This document shows, one piece after another, positions 1 to 7,859 of a DNA stretch of 64,000 nucleotides. The stretch comes from Intestinibacter sp964449895 (GTDB taxonomy: Bacteria; Bacillota; Clostridia; Peptostreptococcales; Peptostreptococcaceae): positions 1 through 64,000 of the forward strand of contig CAYVBY010000009.1 of the NCBI GenBank assembly GCA_964449895.1, given 5' to 3'. Position numbers and translations under genes: made by a program. Under the pieces are notes generated by a model. It did not search any database. It was not told the origin of the DNA and was given only the letters and a program-made list of their open reading frames with translations. Numbering within the stretch: the stretch's first letter is position 1; every line of letters starts with the position of its first letter.

Positions 1-1
1 T

Positions 2-505
2 TTATAAAAGTTTAACACCAAGTTCCTCATAAACAATACTTGATGAAGATTGAATCACTTCTTCTAGACCATTTTCGTATAATTTTGCTATACCATATTG
101 CATTTCTTTTAATCTATCTTTATGTTGCATAAAAAAACTATTTATACGATTAAACCAATCTATCATATTGCTATTATCAATTTTAAATCTATTCATACCA
201 TTTTTAGTTAATATCATTTGTGAAACCAGGATTTCATATGCTTCGTACGCATTAACAATATCTGATTTTTCTAAAAATTGTTCAATAGCCACTGGAAATA
301 GTGATACTAATGATGGATCTTCTTTGCAACATTCATTAAAAACTTTTACGTACAAATAATAATCGTGTGCATGTACAGTTGATTTAGGATCAGCAGGTAC
401 ATAATTATATGCCCCTGTGAAAAAAATTTGGAGACCATCTTGTGGTTTTAATTTTAACATTCCTTTTAAACTCTTTTTTAAATATATTTCATTTATATTT
501 GCCAT
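2..505 (-). CDS. Hypothetical protein, possible immunity protein
   Basis: This encodes 167 residues that I do not recognise. The start ATG has a good Shine-Dalgarno (AAGGAAGA) eight or so bases upstream on the minus strand, and the frame is open to a TAA at the window edge. The protein is soluble, rich in aromatic and acidic residues, has no signal peptide or membrane segment, and looks mostly helical. It sits just downstream of a truncated antitoxin and a short coding remnant, in a cluster of small orphan genes that includes a WapI-type immunity protein. An immunity role is therefore possible, but that is inference from context only. Confidence 0.6.
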   Translation of the reverse strand: MANINEIYLKKSLKGMLKLKPQDGLQIFFTGAYNYVPADPKSTVHAHDYYLYVKVFNECCKEDPSLVSLFPVAIEQFLEKSDIVNAYEAYEILVSQMILTKNGMNRFKIDNSNMIDWFNRINSFFMQHKDRLKEMQYGIAKLYENGLEEVIQSSSSIVYEELGVKLL

Positions 506-508
506 ATA

Positions 509-595
509 CTAATAATCTTCCTTTACTAAATAATATTTGCCATCTTCAAATATCACACTTCCACCTTTTATACTCGTACCATCATGTAATTTAAT
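509..595 (-). pseudogene. C-terminal remnant of an unknown gene
   Basis: A minus-strand frame of 28 codons ends in TAG three bases before the next start codon and reads like a genuine protein C-terminus (GGSVIFEDGKYYLVKED is typical folded-protein composition). It has no start codon and is closed upstream by an in-frame TAA. It is probably the last part of a gene whose 5' end was deleted. The family is not recognised. Confidence 0.35.
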
Positions 596-612
596 TTAGT
601 ATTTGCTACTGT

Positions 613-792
613 TTATATCAAAATCTTTGGCATTTCTAATTTCAATTCAAAAGGAATTCTGTGTTCACGAATAGCTGTTCTCAAAAACATATTTACAGCA
701 GTAGTCATGTTTAATCTGAGTTCATTGAAGATTGCTTCAGCTTGGTCTTTGAGGTCTTTATCTGTTATGATATTTAAATTTGTTGTTGCCAT
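613..792 (-). CDS. RelB/DinJ-family antitoxin, truncated and without toxin
   Basis: The 59-residue product carries the N-terminal ribbon-helix-helix of RelB/DinJ antitoxins: a DKDLKDQAE stretch followed by FNELRLNMTTAVNMFLRTAI and REHRIPFEL. These proteins bind operator DNA as dimers and neutralise a RelE/YafQ-type ribonuclease with a C-terminal tail. Usual length is 80 to 95 residues. Here the frame stops soon after the PFEL motif, so the toxin-binding tail is missing. The start was chosen at 792 because GGAGG lies just upstream; an upstream in-frame ATG has no ribosome site. No RelE-like toxin follows, only a coding remnant. It may still bind DNA, but it is likely a decayed toxin-antitoxin locus. 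Confidence 0.75.
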   Translation of the reverse strand: MATTNLNIITDKDLKDQAEAIFNELRLNMTTAVNMFLRTAIREHRIPFELKLEMPKILI

Positions 793-814
793 ACAAATAC
801 CTCCGTTTGTGTAT

Positions 815-843
815 ATTATATGAATAAATTCGGTTGTCATCAA
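815..843 (-). promoter_or_regulatory. Sigma-A promoter of the antitoxin gene
   Basis: Read on the minus strand, TTGATG (838-843) and a perfect TATAAT (815-820) are separated by 17 bases. The promoter lies directly upstream of the GGAGG and ATG of the antitoxin gene. Confidence 0.7.
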
Positions 844-974
844 CAAAATGTCATTATTTTGCACAGATTTTTGAATAAAAAAGTAAATTTCTGTTTACTT
901 ATACTGGATTTAAGTCTGTCATTCACACCTAGTTTTGTCGTCTATCATTAGTTAATAAATTTCTTATTGAAATA

Positions 975-983
975 TGCTATAAT
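975..983 (+). promoter_or_regulatory. Extended -10 promoter of the DUF6440 gene
   Basis: TGCTATAAT is a perfect extended -10 element about 40 bases upstream of the start codon at 1023. There is no clear -35 box, as is usual for extended -10 promoters. Confidence 0.55.
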
Positions 984-1022
984 AAACTAAATTACAAATC
1001 GAAATTTATGGAGGTGCTTTGA

Positions 1023-1196
1023 ATGGGTAAGAAGAAAAGATTTGAGGTAGTATATCAAGAAACGGGATTAAAGAGCGAGAGAACAGTATATGTTGATAAA
1101 GAAACCGGTGTAAATTATCTTTTTATTTCCAATGGCTTTGGCGGTGGTTTGACTCCATTGTTAGATAGTGAGGGAAAACCTGTTATCACAAAATAA
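1023..1196 (+). CDS. DUF6440-family small protein
   Basis: This short gene encodes 57 residues. GGAGGTG lies six bases before the ATG and an extended -10 promoter is further upstream. The sequence (KRFEVVYQE, then VDKETGVNYLF, then GGLTPLLDSEGKPV) matches my memory of the DUF6440 family: small basic-to-neutral proteins of about 50 to 60 residues, often found near phage or plasmid-type genes. The function is unknown. It is complete and soluble, with no membrane segment. It stands alone; no other intact gene lies within 300 bases downstream. Confidence 0.7.
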   Translation: MGKKKRFEVVYQETGLKSERTVYVDKETGVNYLFISNGFGGGLTPLLDSEGKPVITK

Positions 1197-1234
1197 AGTG
1201 TGAATTTGGAAATACATAAACTGATGTGCAATTT

Positions 1235-1324
1235 CTAGTTTATAGGGATAGATATATTCCCTACAACATAGGGAGTGGATTTGTTTCCGTCAACATATGC
1301 ATTAACGGTATTGCTTCGACCCAT
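1235..1324 (-). other. Short open frame, possible gene fragment
   Basis: ATG to TAG encodes 29 residues of coding-like composition (NTVNAYVDGNKSTPYVVGN). No Shine-Dalgarno is seen, and the frame extends upstream past the ATG without a stop for some codons, which fits an internal piece of a lost minus-strand gene. The family is not recognised. Confidence 0.25.
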
Positions 1325-1401
1325 ACAGAAACAGTTTGTCTTATTTATAAGTGTGAAGTAGAGTAAGATTTTTTGTATTCTGAGGAGAAAACGGAAAATA
1401 T

Positions 1402-1488
1402 ATGTCTGACCCGACCAGAGAATATGTTACAGGTGCTTATCAAAGCATTTTGGATGATTTAGAAAACAGTGAGGCTGGATACACATGA
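1402..1488 (+). other. Short open frame, possible truncated gene
   Basis: ATG to TGA encodes 28 residues beginning MSDPTREYVTGAYQSILDDL, which looks like the start of a helical protein. A GAGGAG lies 14 bases upstream, rather far. It ends 27 bases before the next gene. It is probably the 5' remnant of a deleted gene. No family is recognised. Confidence 0.3.
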
Positions 1489-1515
1489 TGAAATAAGGTT
1501 ATGGAGGTGATATAT

Positions 1516-1953
1516 GTGAAAGAATATGCATATAAAAAATTAATAGAGGCAATACAAAATAACGAAGTAGAGCTTTATTATAAAACGGATAAAAAGTACT
1601 TAGTGGTAGATTATGGGGAGCGTGGAATGAATTTTTTTATAGATTACTACGCAATGGCTTCAGCAACAAATCGACTTTTAAAAGAACATCCAGAATACAA
1701 AAACTCAATAAAAGCAGGTATAATGAATACATTATTGGCTTCAACTATTGGAGGAGTTCGTACTATCATTGAAATGACAGCATATCAGTTAAGATATTGC
1801 GGAAAAAATTTAGGCTTTTTAGACGAAGAAATATTGTCTGAATTAAAAAATCAAATAGCAATACATAGTGATAAATTTGTTAATAATTCTGAATACAACT
1901 ATGAGGAATTAGATGAATTAGCATATTTAAGCTCGGGAAAACATTTTATGTAA
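1516..1953 (+). CDS. Hypothetical protein, possible immunity protein
   Basis: The product is 145 residues and is not recognised. The start is taken as GTG at 1516, because GGAGGTGA sits six bases upstream; the ATG at 1501 would place the ribosome site inside the coding region. The middle (about residues 55 to 100) is moderately hydrophobic and Gly/Ala-rich (IKAGIMNTLLASTIGGVRTI), but too interrupted for a confident membrane segment. The last 40 residues are acidic. It lies immediately upstream of a WapI-type immunity protein, so it may belong to the same class of toxin-resistance genes. That is inference from position. Confidence 0.55.
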   Translation: MKEYAYKKLIEAIQNNEVELYYKTDKKYLVVDYGERGMNFFIDYYAMASATNRLLKEHPEYKNSIKAGIMNTLLASTIGGVRTIIEMTAYQLRYCGKNLGFLDEEILSELKNQIAIHSDKFVNNSEYNYEELDELAYLSSGKHFM

Positions 1954-2022
1954 TTTTAAAACAAATAATTAAAATATGAAATAACAAAAAAATAGTCTGA
2001 TTTCTTAGAAGAGGAGTTATTG

Positions 2023-2079
2023 GTGTGTCGAAGATTGGATATATATAAACAAGCAGATATGATTTTAAGAAAGGGATGA
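2023..2079 (+). other. Very short open frame before the immunity gene
   Basis: GTG to TGA encodes 18 residues, preceded by GAGGAG. It ends five bases before the next start codon. It may be a remnant of a gene end or a translated leader. There is no family evidence. Confidence 0.2.
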
Positions 2080-2083
2080 TAAT

Positions 2084-2560
2084 ATGTGGTTTGAAATTGA
2101 TGCAAGTGGAATAAAAATTAAATTCCAGATTAATGGCTATCAACCAACGAACGAATATAATTGGGATAGTGAGTGGTGCAGGTGTGATTTCTTGTTTTCG
2201 TCAGGCGATTGGCTCAATTATCATAAAGAAAACGATGAAGTATTATTGTCTATTGAAGTAGATGAACTGGAAGAAAAACTCTCAAAACTGTTAGATAATA
2301 AACTCTTGGAAATAGAAGAAATGACATGCATAGAGCCAGATTTTATTTTTAAATTGTATCCACAAATAGATTTAAGAGATGATTTTAAATATACAGATGT
2401 TCAGCAAGAATATGAAATCCAAGATATACATCTTGAATGGAAGATATTCTTTTGGCATGGAGTAGTACTTACGGATAATTATATTACAATCACGCTTAAT
2501 AGAGAAGGAATTGAAAGTTTAAGGGACTATTTATCAGATGTGATAAATAGGAATAACTAA
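2084..2560 (+). CDS. WapI-family immunity protein
   Basis: The 158-residue soluble protein resembles the immunity proteins that protect cells from WapI-type contact-dependent tRNase toxins. Matching features are an N-terminal beta segment ending in NGY, the WDSEWCRCDF block, a central acidic helix (EVDELEEKLSKLL), the CIEPDFIFKLYP block, YEIQDIHLEWKIFFWHG, and a C-terminal helix (LNREGIESLRDYL). Immunity proteins act in the cytoplasm by binding the toxin domain of an incoming neighbour's protein. No toxin gene with RHS or YD repeats is present, so this is an orphan immunity gene. Such orphans commonly accumulate as defence against rivals. The assignment rests on remembered family pattern. Confidence 0.65.
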   Translation: MWFEIDASGIKIKFQINGYQPTNEYNWDSEWCRCDFLFSSGDWLNYHKENDEVLLSIEVDELEEKLSKLLDNKLLEIEEMTCIEPDFIFKLYPQIDLRDDFKYTDVQQEYEIQDIHLEWKIFFWHGVVLTDNYITITLNREGIESLRDYLSDVINRNN

Positions 2561-2591
2561 ATCGATTATTAAAACACAAGGCAGTATACAT

Positions 2592-2681
2592 ATGGATATG
2601 TTTAAAAAACTTAAGTCAAAGCAATTTGTTTACAATATTATTGACAGCTATAAATCGTTGCTAGATATTGTGACAAAGTAA
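2592..2681 (+). other. Short open frame, 29 residues
   Basis: ATG to TAA encodes a basic, helical 29-residue peptide (starting MDMFKKLKSKQFVYNI). No ribosome site is visible. It ends just before the ribosome site of the restriction-type gene. It is probably a fragment and no family is recognised. Confidence 0.2.
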
Positions 2682-2697
2682 AGAAGGAGGCTGTGGC

Positions 2698-4491
2698 ATG
2701 ACAACAACAATAGAAGTTAATAAACAAAGTGTTGAAGCACTTTTGGGAAGTGGCAAATCAAAGCCATTTGTTATTCCCGAATATCAACGTCCATATGCTT
2801 GGACAGATGAACAGGTAGAAACTCTCTTTGAAGATTTATGGGATTTTACAGCTACTAGTGGTGGCACGGAACGTGAAGGCTCTTATTTCCTTGGAAGTGT
2901 AGTTTCTTATGAAAATGAGAATGGCGAACAGGAAATAATAGATGGACAGCAACGTATTACATCATTATTTTTACTATTACGTGCTATTTATACAAAGTTG
3001 GTTGCTACTCCTGAATCAGAAAGAACTGCGGAGGCAAATAACTTTATAGGTAAAATAGAACCAGCCATCTGGAGAACTAATAAACTTACAGGAACAGTGG
3101 ATTATAAAAATATTCTATTGACATCACGTGTTGTCAATAATGATGGAAATGAAATCCTTCGTTCAATTTTGGAAACAGGACATGCTGATGAGGGTGCAAA
3201 GGATAACTACTCGAAAAACTATCATAATTTTCAAGAATTATTTGATAAGCATTCTAAGGAAAATCCTTTGATGGTGTATCAATTTATTTATGCATTATTG
3301 AACCAGGCTATTTTGCTTCCAATTACAGCTGATAATCAAGATACTGCATTAACTATTTTCTCAACATTAAACGATAGAGGTCTGCCTCTGTCAGATGCAG
3401 ATATTTTCAAAGCTAAGATTTATAATCAACTTGAGCCAAATGAGAAAAAGTCATTTATTGAACGTTGGAAGGATTTAGATGAGCAGGCTACAGATGCTAA
3501 TGAAAGCATCCAGCAACTTTTCTATTACAATATGTTTTATTACCGTGCTTTGGAACAGGATACTAAAACAACAACTCCAGGTGTAAGGAAGTACTATGCT
3601 GCTAATAAATTTGAACGTTTATATAAGCCTGAACTGATAGATACACTTTTTGTGATTTTGAATCTATGGAAGGTAGTTAATAAGGGCGAGCAGATCGAGA
3701 ATGAGGCTTGGTCAAAGAATATAAAAATCAAACAAACTCTTGACACTTTGAGATCATATCCTAATGAATTTTGGAAATATCCTGTAGTAATTTATTACGT
3801 ATGTTATCGAAAGGAAAATAATTTTGAAGAACGTTTTGTGCTTTTCTTGAACAAGCTTCTTATGGAATTAATGACAAAGTATCTTGTGATGCCGACTATC
3901 AACGCTGTAAAGCGTGATATTTTGAAATTGAATTCTGCAATTGTTGCTTCAGATACACCTACATTTGAATTTAAGAATGTTGAGATGACTCAGCTGGAAC
4001 CTTATATTCAAAATCCTAATCGTAAGGTGGTTCGAATGCTATTGAAGACTTTAGCCTATGAGCAACAAGATGAACTTCTGCCTGCAAAATGGGAGATTGA
4101 ACACATCTTCCCTCAGAAGTGGCAGACTAATTATTTTCCCGATGAATCAGATGAAACCATCAAGGAGAAGATTGAGCATATAGGTAATAAGCTACCATTT
4201 GAAAAGAAGTTGAATATCGTAGCAGGAAATGGATATTTCGGTAAAAAGAAAAAGGAATATACTGCGTCTAAAATAGCGATTACAAAGACCCTGGGAACTT
4301 CTGATATCACTGATTGGAATATGGATTCTATAATGAAGCGCGATATTCGTATCTCTGATGAAATCATAGCGATACTTAATAGATGGAACAATGAATATTT
4401 GAATATTCTAGTTGTGGATTCAAAAGCAGAGATTCCTTCTGAAGATGACTTGGCTCGTATTGAGGAATTCAAAAAGAAGGGCTGGATTTAA
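2698..4491 (+). CDS. DUF262/DUF1524 protein, GmrSD-like restriction factor
   Basis: This encodes 597 residues, with AAGGAGG upstream of the ATG. The N-terminal DUF262 (GmrS-type, ParB/Srx fold) shows IPEYQRPYAW near residue 27, EIIDGQQRITS near residue 79, and TLNDRGLPLSDADIFKAKI near 225. The C-terminal DUF1524 is a His-Me finger nuclease, with EIEHIFPQKW near residue 465 and an IGNKLPFEKKLN block with a late N at about 494-506. Fused GmrSD proteins use a nucleoside triphosphate and degrade DNA carrying modified (for example glucosylated) cytosine, defending against phage. Both domains look complete. It is not linked to other restriction genes; neighbours are orphan immunity-type genes. The modified-base target cannot be read from sequence. 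Confidence 0.85.
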   Translation: MTTTIEVNKQSVEALLGSGKSKPFVIPEYQRPYAWTDEQVETLFEDLWDFTATSGGTEREGSYFLGSVVSYENENGEQEIIDGQQRITSLFLLLRAIYTKLVATPESERTAEANNFIGKIEPAIWRTNKLTGTVDYKNILLTSRVVNNDGNEILRSILETGHADEGAKDNYSKNYHNFQELFDKHSKENPLMVYQFIYALLNQAILLPITADNQDTALTIFSTLNDRGLPLSDADIFKAKIYNQLEPNEKKSFIERWKDLDEQATDANESIQQLFYYNMFYYRALEQDTKTTTPGVRKYYAANKFERLYKPELIDTLFVILNLWKVVNKGEQIENEAWSKNIKIKQTLDTLRSYPNEFWKYPVVIYYVCYRKENNFEERFVLFLNKLLMELMTKYLVMPTINAVKRDILKLNSAIVASDTPTFEFKNVEMTQLEPYIQNPNRKVVRMLLKTLAYEQQDELLPAKWEIEHIFPQKWQTNYFPDESDETIKEKIEHIGNKLPFEKKLNIVAGNGYFGKKKKEYTASKIAITKTLGTSDITDWNMDSIMKRDIRISDEIIAILNRWNNEYLNILVVDSKAEIPSEDDLARIEEFKKKGWI

Positions 4492-4492
4492 A

Positions 4493-4606
4493 GGTTGAGA
4501 CGATAGGCCATAAGAGAAAATTGGTCTATGATGACCAATTTCATCAAAAAACAATTGTAGGTGGAGACTATCTGTTTGCTGTCAAGAAAAGAAAAATAAA
4601 CATCTG
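4493..4606 (+). pseudogene. Unrecognised coding fragment after the restriction gene
   Basis: In the frame one base off the restriction gene, about 35 codons run open to a TGA at 4604-4606 and read like the end of a folded protein (HKRKLVYDDQF, then IVGGDYLFAVKKRK). The GGDYLFAVK string faintly resembles DDE transposases of the ISAs1 type, but that is too short to be sure. No start codon or ribosome site is seen. It could be an alternative tail of the upstream gene reached by frameshift, or a transposase remnant. Confidence 0.35.
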
Positions 4607-4921
4607 AAAAGTCTTGAAAATAAGGGATTCTGTGTATAAGTCCGATTTAGGAAAATCTCGGAATCCCATTTTTGATGATTTTGGACTGCGCATAGTTTTT
4701 AAAAAGTCGAAATTCCTATTCAATCCATACACTGTGCATATTTTGTGTAAATTCTGTTTCTTTTTTATTTCCTTATTTATACTTGATTTATTCCAAAGCA
4801 AAAAAATCGGCAAAGATTTTCACTTCACCGATTCTTTAAATTTATCTTTATTTGAATTGATTTTTAAAGAAAATGTTGTACTTGCTTGACAATTTGGCAA
4901 CGCAAGTAGTTTATATGGATG
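4607..4921. other. Gap without intact gene
   Basis: Long frames on both strands here have no ribosome sites and unlikely composition, so I do not call genes. The only recognisable item is the transporter terminator at 4799-4833. Short inverted copies of ACTTGC lie close to the transporter's 3' end. Confidence 0.5.
4799..4833 (-). terminator. Terminator of the MFS transporter
   Basis: Read on the minus strand, AATCGGTGAAG and CTTTGCCGATT form an 11-base stem with one mismatch and wobble, followed by six T. It lies about 90 bases after the transporter stop codon. Confidence 0.7.
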
Positions 4922-6148
4922 TTAACTTGCAACTTTTTCAACATCTAATTCTACTTCTTTTTTAACACCTGCTAAAGGATTGTATATTGCAAAAACAACT
5001 GCACCGATAACAAATATTGCCGTACCTATGTACAGAAGGGTTCTAAGACCGTTTCCCATAGTAGAGTCAATCACTGCTTGAATCGGACTGCAAAGAAACA
5101 TACCAAGATTAAAGCAAGCCATAATCATTGAAGATGCCATAGCAACGGCTGATTTTGAAACTGATGCACCTGTTACCATCATTGCACCTGCTTGTGTAGT
5201 AGAGAACCCCATACCGCCAAGGAAAATAGTAACGCAAAGAAGCGGAATATTATTTGCAAGTGCAGATCCTACAAGACCAATAGCTGCAATAATTAAGAAG
5301 CAAGTAAAGCAGTAACGTCCAAACGCCTTTGAAAGCTTCGGATAAACAAGTCCGCCAACCATACATCCAACAGAGAAGCAAACTGCAACGATACCTGCAA
5401 TTGTTGCAGAAGGATTGATTGCAGTACTTAAGAAAGAGCATCCTATTAGAAGCGGAGCAACAAATAAACCAACCAATGCCATCATTACACACATAATAAA
5501 AACAACAGGTGGGTAAGAAGCTTTTTCTTTCTCTGCTCTATTTGATTCTGCTGGTCTTGCTACAGGATTATTCGGAATATTTGGGCAACATACAAGAAGA
5601 ATCACAAATGGGATGATAAGCAGCAGAGTGTTTAAGAATACGTAATTCCAGCTGATATCTGCTAAAGGTCCGCCTATAAACTGAAGAATACAGTTTGTAC
5701 CGTAGCCCACAAACATACCAAGACCAAGTGCCGATGCCTGTTTTTCTTTTGGAAGAGTTAGATTTGCAAATGTATTTTGCAAGCTCATCATTCCTCCAAA
5801 ACCGATACCGTAGATAGCTCTGAAAATAAGTAGAATTGCATAATTTGTAACTACGAACGGAACTAGTCCGCCAACAAGTACGCATACGCCTGAAAAAAGT
5901 GCAATCGTTTTATATCTCACTTTTTTACCTGCAATAATACCAACTACAAGGCCAAAGATAACGCTCGCAATGGCAGATACAGATGATACATACATAGTTG
6001 TTGCTTCAGAAAGTCCGAAATGCTCACCGATAGTCGCAATCGCAGCATCAATAGAACCTGCAATCTGTCCCATTGAAAAAATTGCCATTACAGTTAGAAA
6101 TGCGAATATATAATTTTTTTTGTTTGTTTTTGAATTTGTTTCATTCAT
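4922..6148 (-). CDS. MFS transporter, 12 segments
   Basis: The 408-residue protein has the hydrophobic profile of a 12-helix major facilitator. The loop between helices 2 and 3 carries a modified motif A (GIIAGKKVRYKT, near residue 70), and a central cytoplasmic loop near 200-215 (PAESNRAEKEKASYP) separates the two six-helix halves. It acts in the cytoplasmic membrane; the substrate is unknown. A GAGG lies before the ATG. It is divergent from a TetR-type gene with two palindromes between them, which suggests drug or metabolite efflux or uptake controlled by that repressor. The coding sequence is visibly richer in G+C than the core genes at the right end, suggesting transfer. Confidence 0.85.
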   Translation of the reverse strand: MNETNSKTNKKNYIFAFLTVMAIFSMGQIAGSIDAAIATIGEHFGLSEATTMYVSSVSAIASVIFGLVVGIIAGKKVRYKTIALFSGVCVLVGGLVPFVVTNYAILLIFRAIYGIGFGGMMSLQNTFANLTLPKEKQASALGLGMFVGYGTNCILQFIGGPLADISWNYVFLNTLLLIIPFVILLVCCPNIPNNPVARPAESNRAEKEKASYPPVVFIMCVMMALVGLFVAPLLIGCSFLSTAINPSATIAGIVAVCFSVGCMVGGLVYPKLSKAFGRYCFTCFLIIAAIGLVGSALANNIPLLCVTIFLGGMGFSTTQAGAMMVTGASVSKSAVAMASSMIMACFNLGMFLCSPIQAVIDSTMGNGLRTLLYIGTAIFVIGAVVFAIYNPLAGVKKEVELDVEKVAS

Positions 6149-6190
6149 TTATTTTTTACCTCTTTCTAAATATTAATTACTAAATGATCT

Positions 6191-6217
6191 ATTGACAAAA
6201 TATTTTCTTTATGTCAA
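6191..6217. promoter_or_regulatory. Inverted repeat TTGACA...TGTCAA between divergent genes
   Basis: TTGACA at 6192-6197 and TGTCAA at 6212-6217 are exact inverted copies 14 bases apart. Each half is also a perfect -35 hexamer, one facing each gene, so the repeat may combine divergent -35 boxes with a repressor site. The matching -10 boxes are weak. Confidence 0.5.
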
Positions 6218-6223
6218 AATCAA

Positions 6224-6247
6224 AAAAAGAGACATTTGTCTCTTTTT
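6224..6247. promoter_or_regulatory. Perfect 11-base palindrome, probable TetR operator
   Basis: AAAAAGAGACA and TGTCTCTTTTT are exact inverted copies separated by two bases. The site lies between the MFS gene and the TetR gene and upstream of both, where TetR-family repressors usually bind. A hairpin role is less likely because no gene ends here. Confidence 0.6.
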
Positions 6248-6333
6248 CGATTCTACTGCAAACTTAAATGTCTGTCAACAAACAACGGAAAAATAAATCT
6301 AAACTGCAACAAAAAGGAGGGTTTTGTCGCTTT

Positions 6334-6879
6334 ATGAGAAGAAAATCCATTACTTCTGAAATGATGAAAACATATATTGCCGATGCACTTTTAATTCTTA
6401 TGAACACAAAAGATTATACAGATATTACCGTGGGCGAGATTGTAGAAAAAGCTGGAGTGAACCGATCAACATATTATCGCCATTTTGAGAAAAAAGAAGA
6501 TGTCATTAAATATTTTCTTGATAAAATTTCTAAAGACATTTTAGAGTGGGACAGAGCAAAGGAAAGTAACTTTGAAGAACATCTGATAAATGTATATAAA
6601 CATTATTACAAGCACAAAAAACAAATGATGACCATATACAAAAACAGACTTTCTATTTTATTTCTTGATATATTGAAAAAATACTTAGGAGCAGAAACGC
6701 ATAAAGATAAGCATGCATCAATACAATATGATATTGCATTCCATATAGGAGGCACGTTCAATCATTTTATGCTGTGGTTTTCGAGAGATATGTCAGATTC
6801 ACCCGAGGAAATGGCAGCTTATACTCTCGCTGTACTGCCAAGTAGTCTCATCGACCATATCTGGAATGTGCCAAAATAA
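6334..6879 (+). CDS. TetR/AcrR-family regulator
   Basis: This encodes 181 residues when started at the ATG preceded by AAAAAGGAGGG; spacing is long (about 12 bases), but the ATG at 6268 has no ribosome site. The N-terminal helix-turn-helix is typical of TetR (DITVGEIVEKAGVNRSTYYR, then HFEKKEDVIKYF, about residues 30 to 65). The C-terminal part is helical and presumably forms the dimer and ligand pocket; it resembles the TetR_C_7-like group. The gene is divergent from the MFS transporter, with two palindromes in between, so it most likely represses the transporter and itself until an inducer binds. Confidence 0.85.
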   Translation: MRRKSITSEMMKTYIADALLILMNTKDYTDITVGEIVEKAGVNRSTYYRHFEKKEDVIKYFLDKISKDILEWDRAKESNFEEHLINVYKHYYKHKKQMMTIYKNRLSILFLDILKKYLGAETHKDKHASIQYDIAFHIGGTFNHFMLWFSRDMSDSPEEMAAYTLAVLPSSLIDHIWNVPK

Positions 6880-6893
6880 AAGTTAAATTAAAG

Positions 6894-6941
6894 AAAGAGC
6901 AAAACCAATCTGAACAACTTCGGTGGTTTTGCTCTTTTTAT
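6894..6941 (+). terminator. Terminator after the TetR gene
   Basis: AAAGAGCAAAACCA and TGGTTTTGCTCTTT are exact 14-base arms, followed by TTTT. The hairpin lies 15 bases after the TetR stop codon. Confidence 0.85.
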
Positions 6942-7080
6942 TATTCGACTTTATTACGCAAGAGACATCTTCCAGTTTATAAAGCGGAAACTTCTACTTT
7001 ATATGAATAAGTAATATATAATTAATCATTGTTGATGAATTATATTCAACAAAAAATCCTTTTTATTGAGCTAATGTACA

Positions 7081-7109
7081 TTGCTTATGTCATGAAGTGA
7101 TACTATAAT
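7081..7109 (+). promoter_or_regulatory. Sigma-A promoter of the SnoaL-like gene
   Basis: TTGCTT (7081-7086) and TATAAT (7104-7109) are separated by 17 bases, 35 bases before the start codon. Confidence 0.7.
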
Positions 7110-7144
7110 TTTACTAATAATGAGTTTAAAAGGAGTTTATAATA

Positions 7145-7786
7145 ATGGATAAAAGTTTTTTTGATTTACCAATGGGACAAAATAGCTTAGAAGAGCTTAA
7201 GGATAAAGAAAATATTCGTGAATTAGTTGAATATGAAAGATATTGTCGTGATTATCATCATTATGATGCGATGAAGAAGTTATTTGTAAATGATTCTAGG
7301 GTTAATGTATCATGGATGAGTGGTAGTGGTGAAGAGTTTGTTGAAGCTTCTAAAAAGCGTGAAGGCAATCGTCCTTATATGGGTGGACATAAAATTTTTA
7401 ATACCATCGTTTGGCTTAATGGTAATAAAGCTATTGCGGAATCAATGGCGATGATTATTGTGCGTGGTAAAATGATGAATATTGATTATGATATGCCAGC
7501 TTATTCAAGAGTTTTGTATCGAGTTGAAAAGATTGATAATTGTTGGAAAATTAAACAATTAGATTGTATTTATGAGTTTGACTCTATTTATGCTTCATTT
7601 CCTATGCATGAAGCTGATGTATTTAAACCGGGTGATTTTGATGATTATAGATCATCATATAAAGGAATTTGCTGGATTGAAGAAAAGATGGGTGGAACAC
7701 CTAATCAAGCATTAGCGGGAGAAGATGATCCTAATGGGGTAGAAGTCTTATATCAAAAAGCTAATGAGTGGTTATTTCAAGAATAA
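7145..7786 (+). CDS. SnoaL-like (NTF2-fold) protein
   Basis: The 213-residue soluble protein has an AAAGGAG ribosome site. The segment from about residue 20 to 150 fits the SnoaL-like/NTF2 cone fold: an initial helix (ENIRELVEYERYCRDYHHYDAMKKLF, here split for length), then NDSRVNVSW, a conserved GGHKIFN near 82-88, and late strands (SRVLYRVEKIDNCWKIKQLD). Members include polyketide cyclases, scytalone dehydratase and the bile acid 7-alpha-dehydratase BaiE, which use an Asp/His pair; a plausible Asp and the GGH His are present here. The last 60 residues are an extra tail. The substrate is unknown. Nearby genes encode a dehydrogenase and an Old Yellow Enzyme homologue. Confidence 0.7.
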   Translation: MDKSFFDLPMGQNSLEELKDKENIRELVEYERYCRDYHHYDAMKKLFVNDSRVNVSWMSGSGEEFVEASKKREGNRPYMGGHKIFNTIVWLNGNKAIAESMAMIIVRGKMMNIDYDMPAYSRVLYRVEKIDNCWKIKQLDCIYEFDSIYASFPMHEADVFKPGDFDDYRSSYKGICWIEEKMGGTPNQALAGEDDPNGVEVLYQKANEWLFQE

Positions 7787-7847
7787 TATGGTTTAATAAT
7801 GGTATATGGTAAACTAATGGAATTATTTTTTTGATGTATAATCATAT

Positions 7848-7859
7848 ACTGTCGACAGT
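7848..7859. promoter_or_regulatory. Perfect 12-base palindrome, possible operator
   Basis: ACTGTCGACAGT is a perfect palindrome. It lies between the SnoaL-like gene and the VUT gene, just after a TATAAT at 7837-7842. It could be a repressor site for the VUT-dehydrogenase pair. Confidence 0.35.

Larger units (their letters stand above)
1197..1515. other. Gap with gene debris
   Basis: No intact gene is seen here. It contains a 29-residue minus-strand open frame (1235-1324) and a 28-residue plus-strand frame (1402-1488); both look like coding debris. G+C content is uneven across the stretch, as expected for remnants of different origin. Confidence 0.5.

Noticed and set aside
4568..4889. Two overlapping 80 to 90 codon frames on opposite strands
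   Set aside because: Neither has a ribosome site or coding-like composition, and both run through the terminator at 4799-4833.
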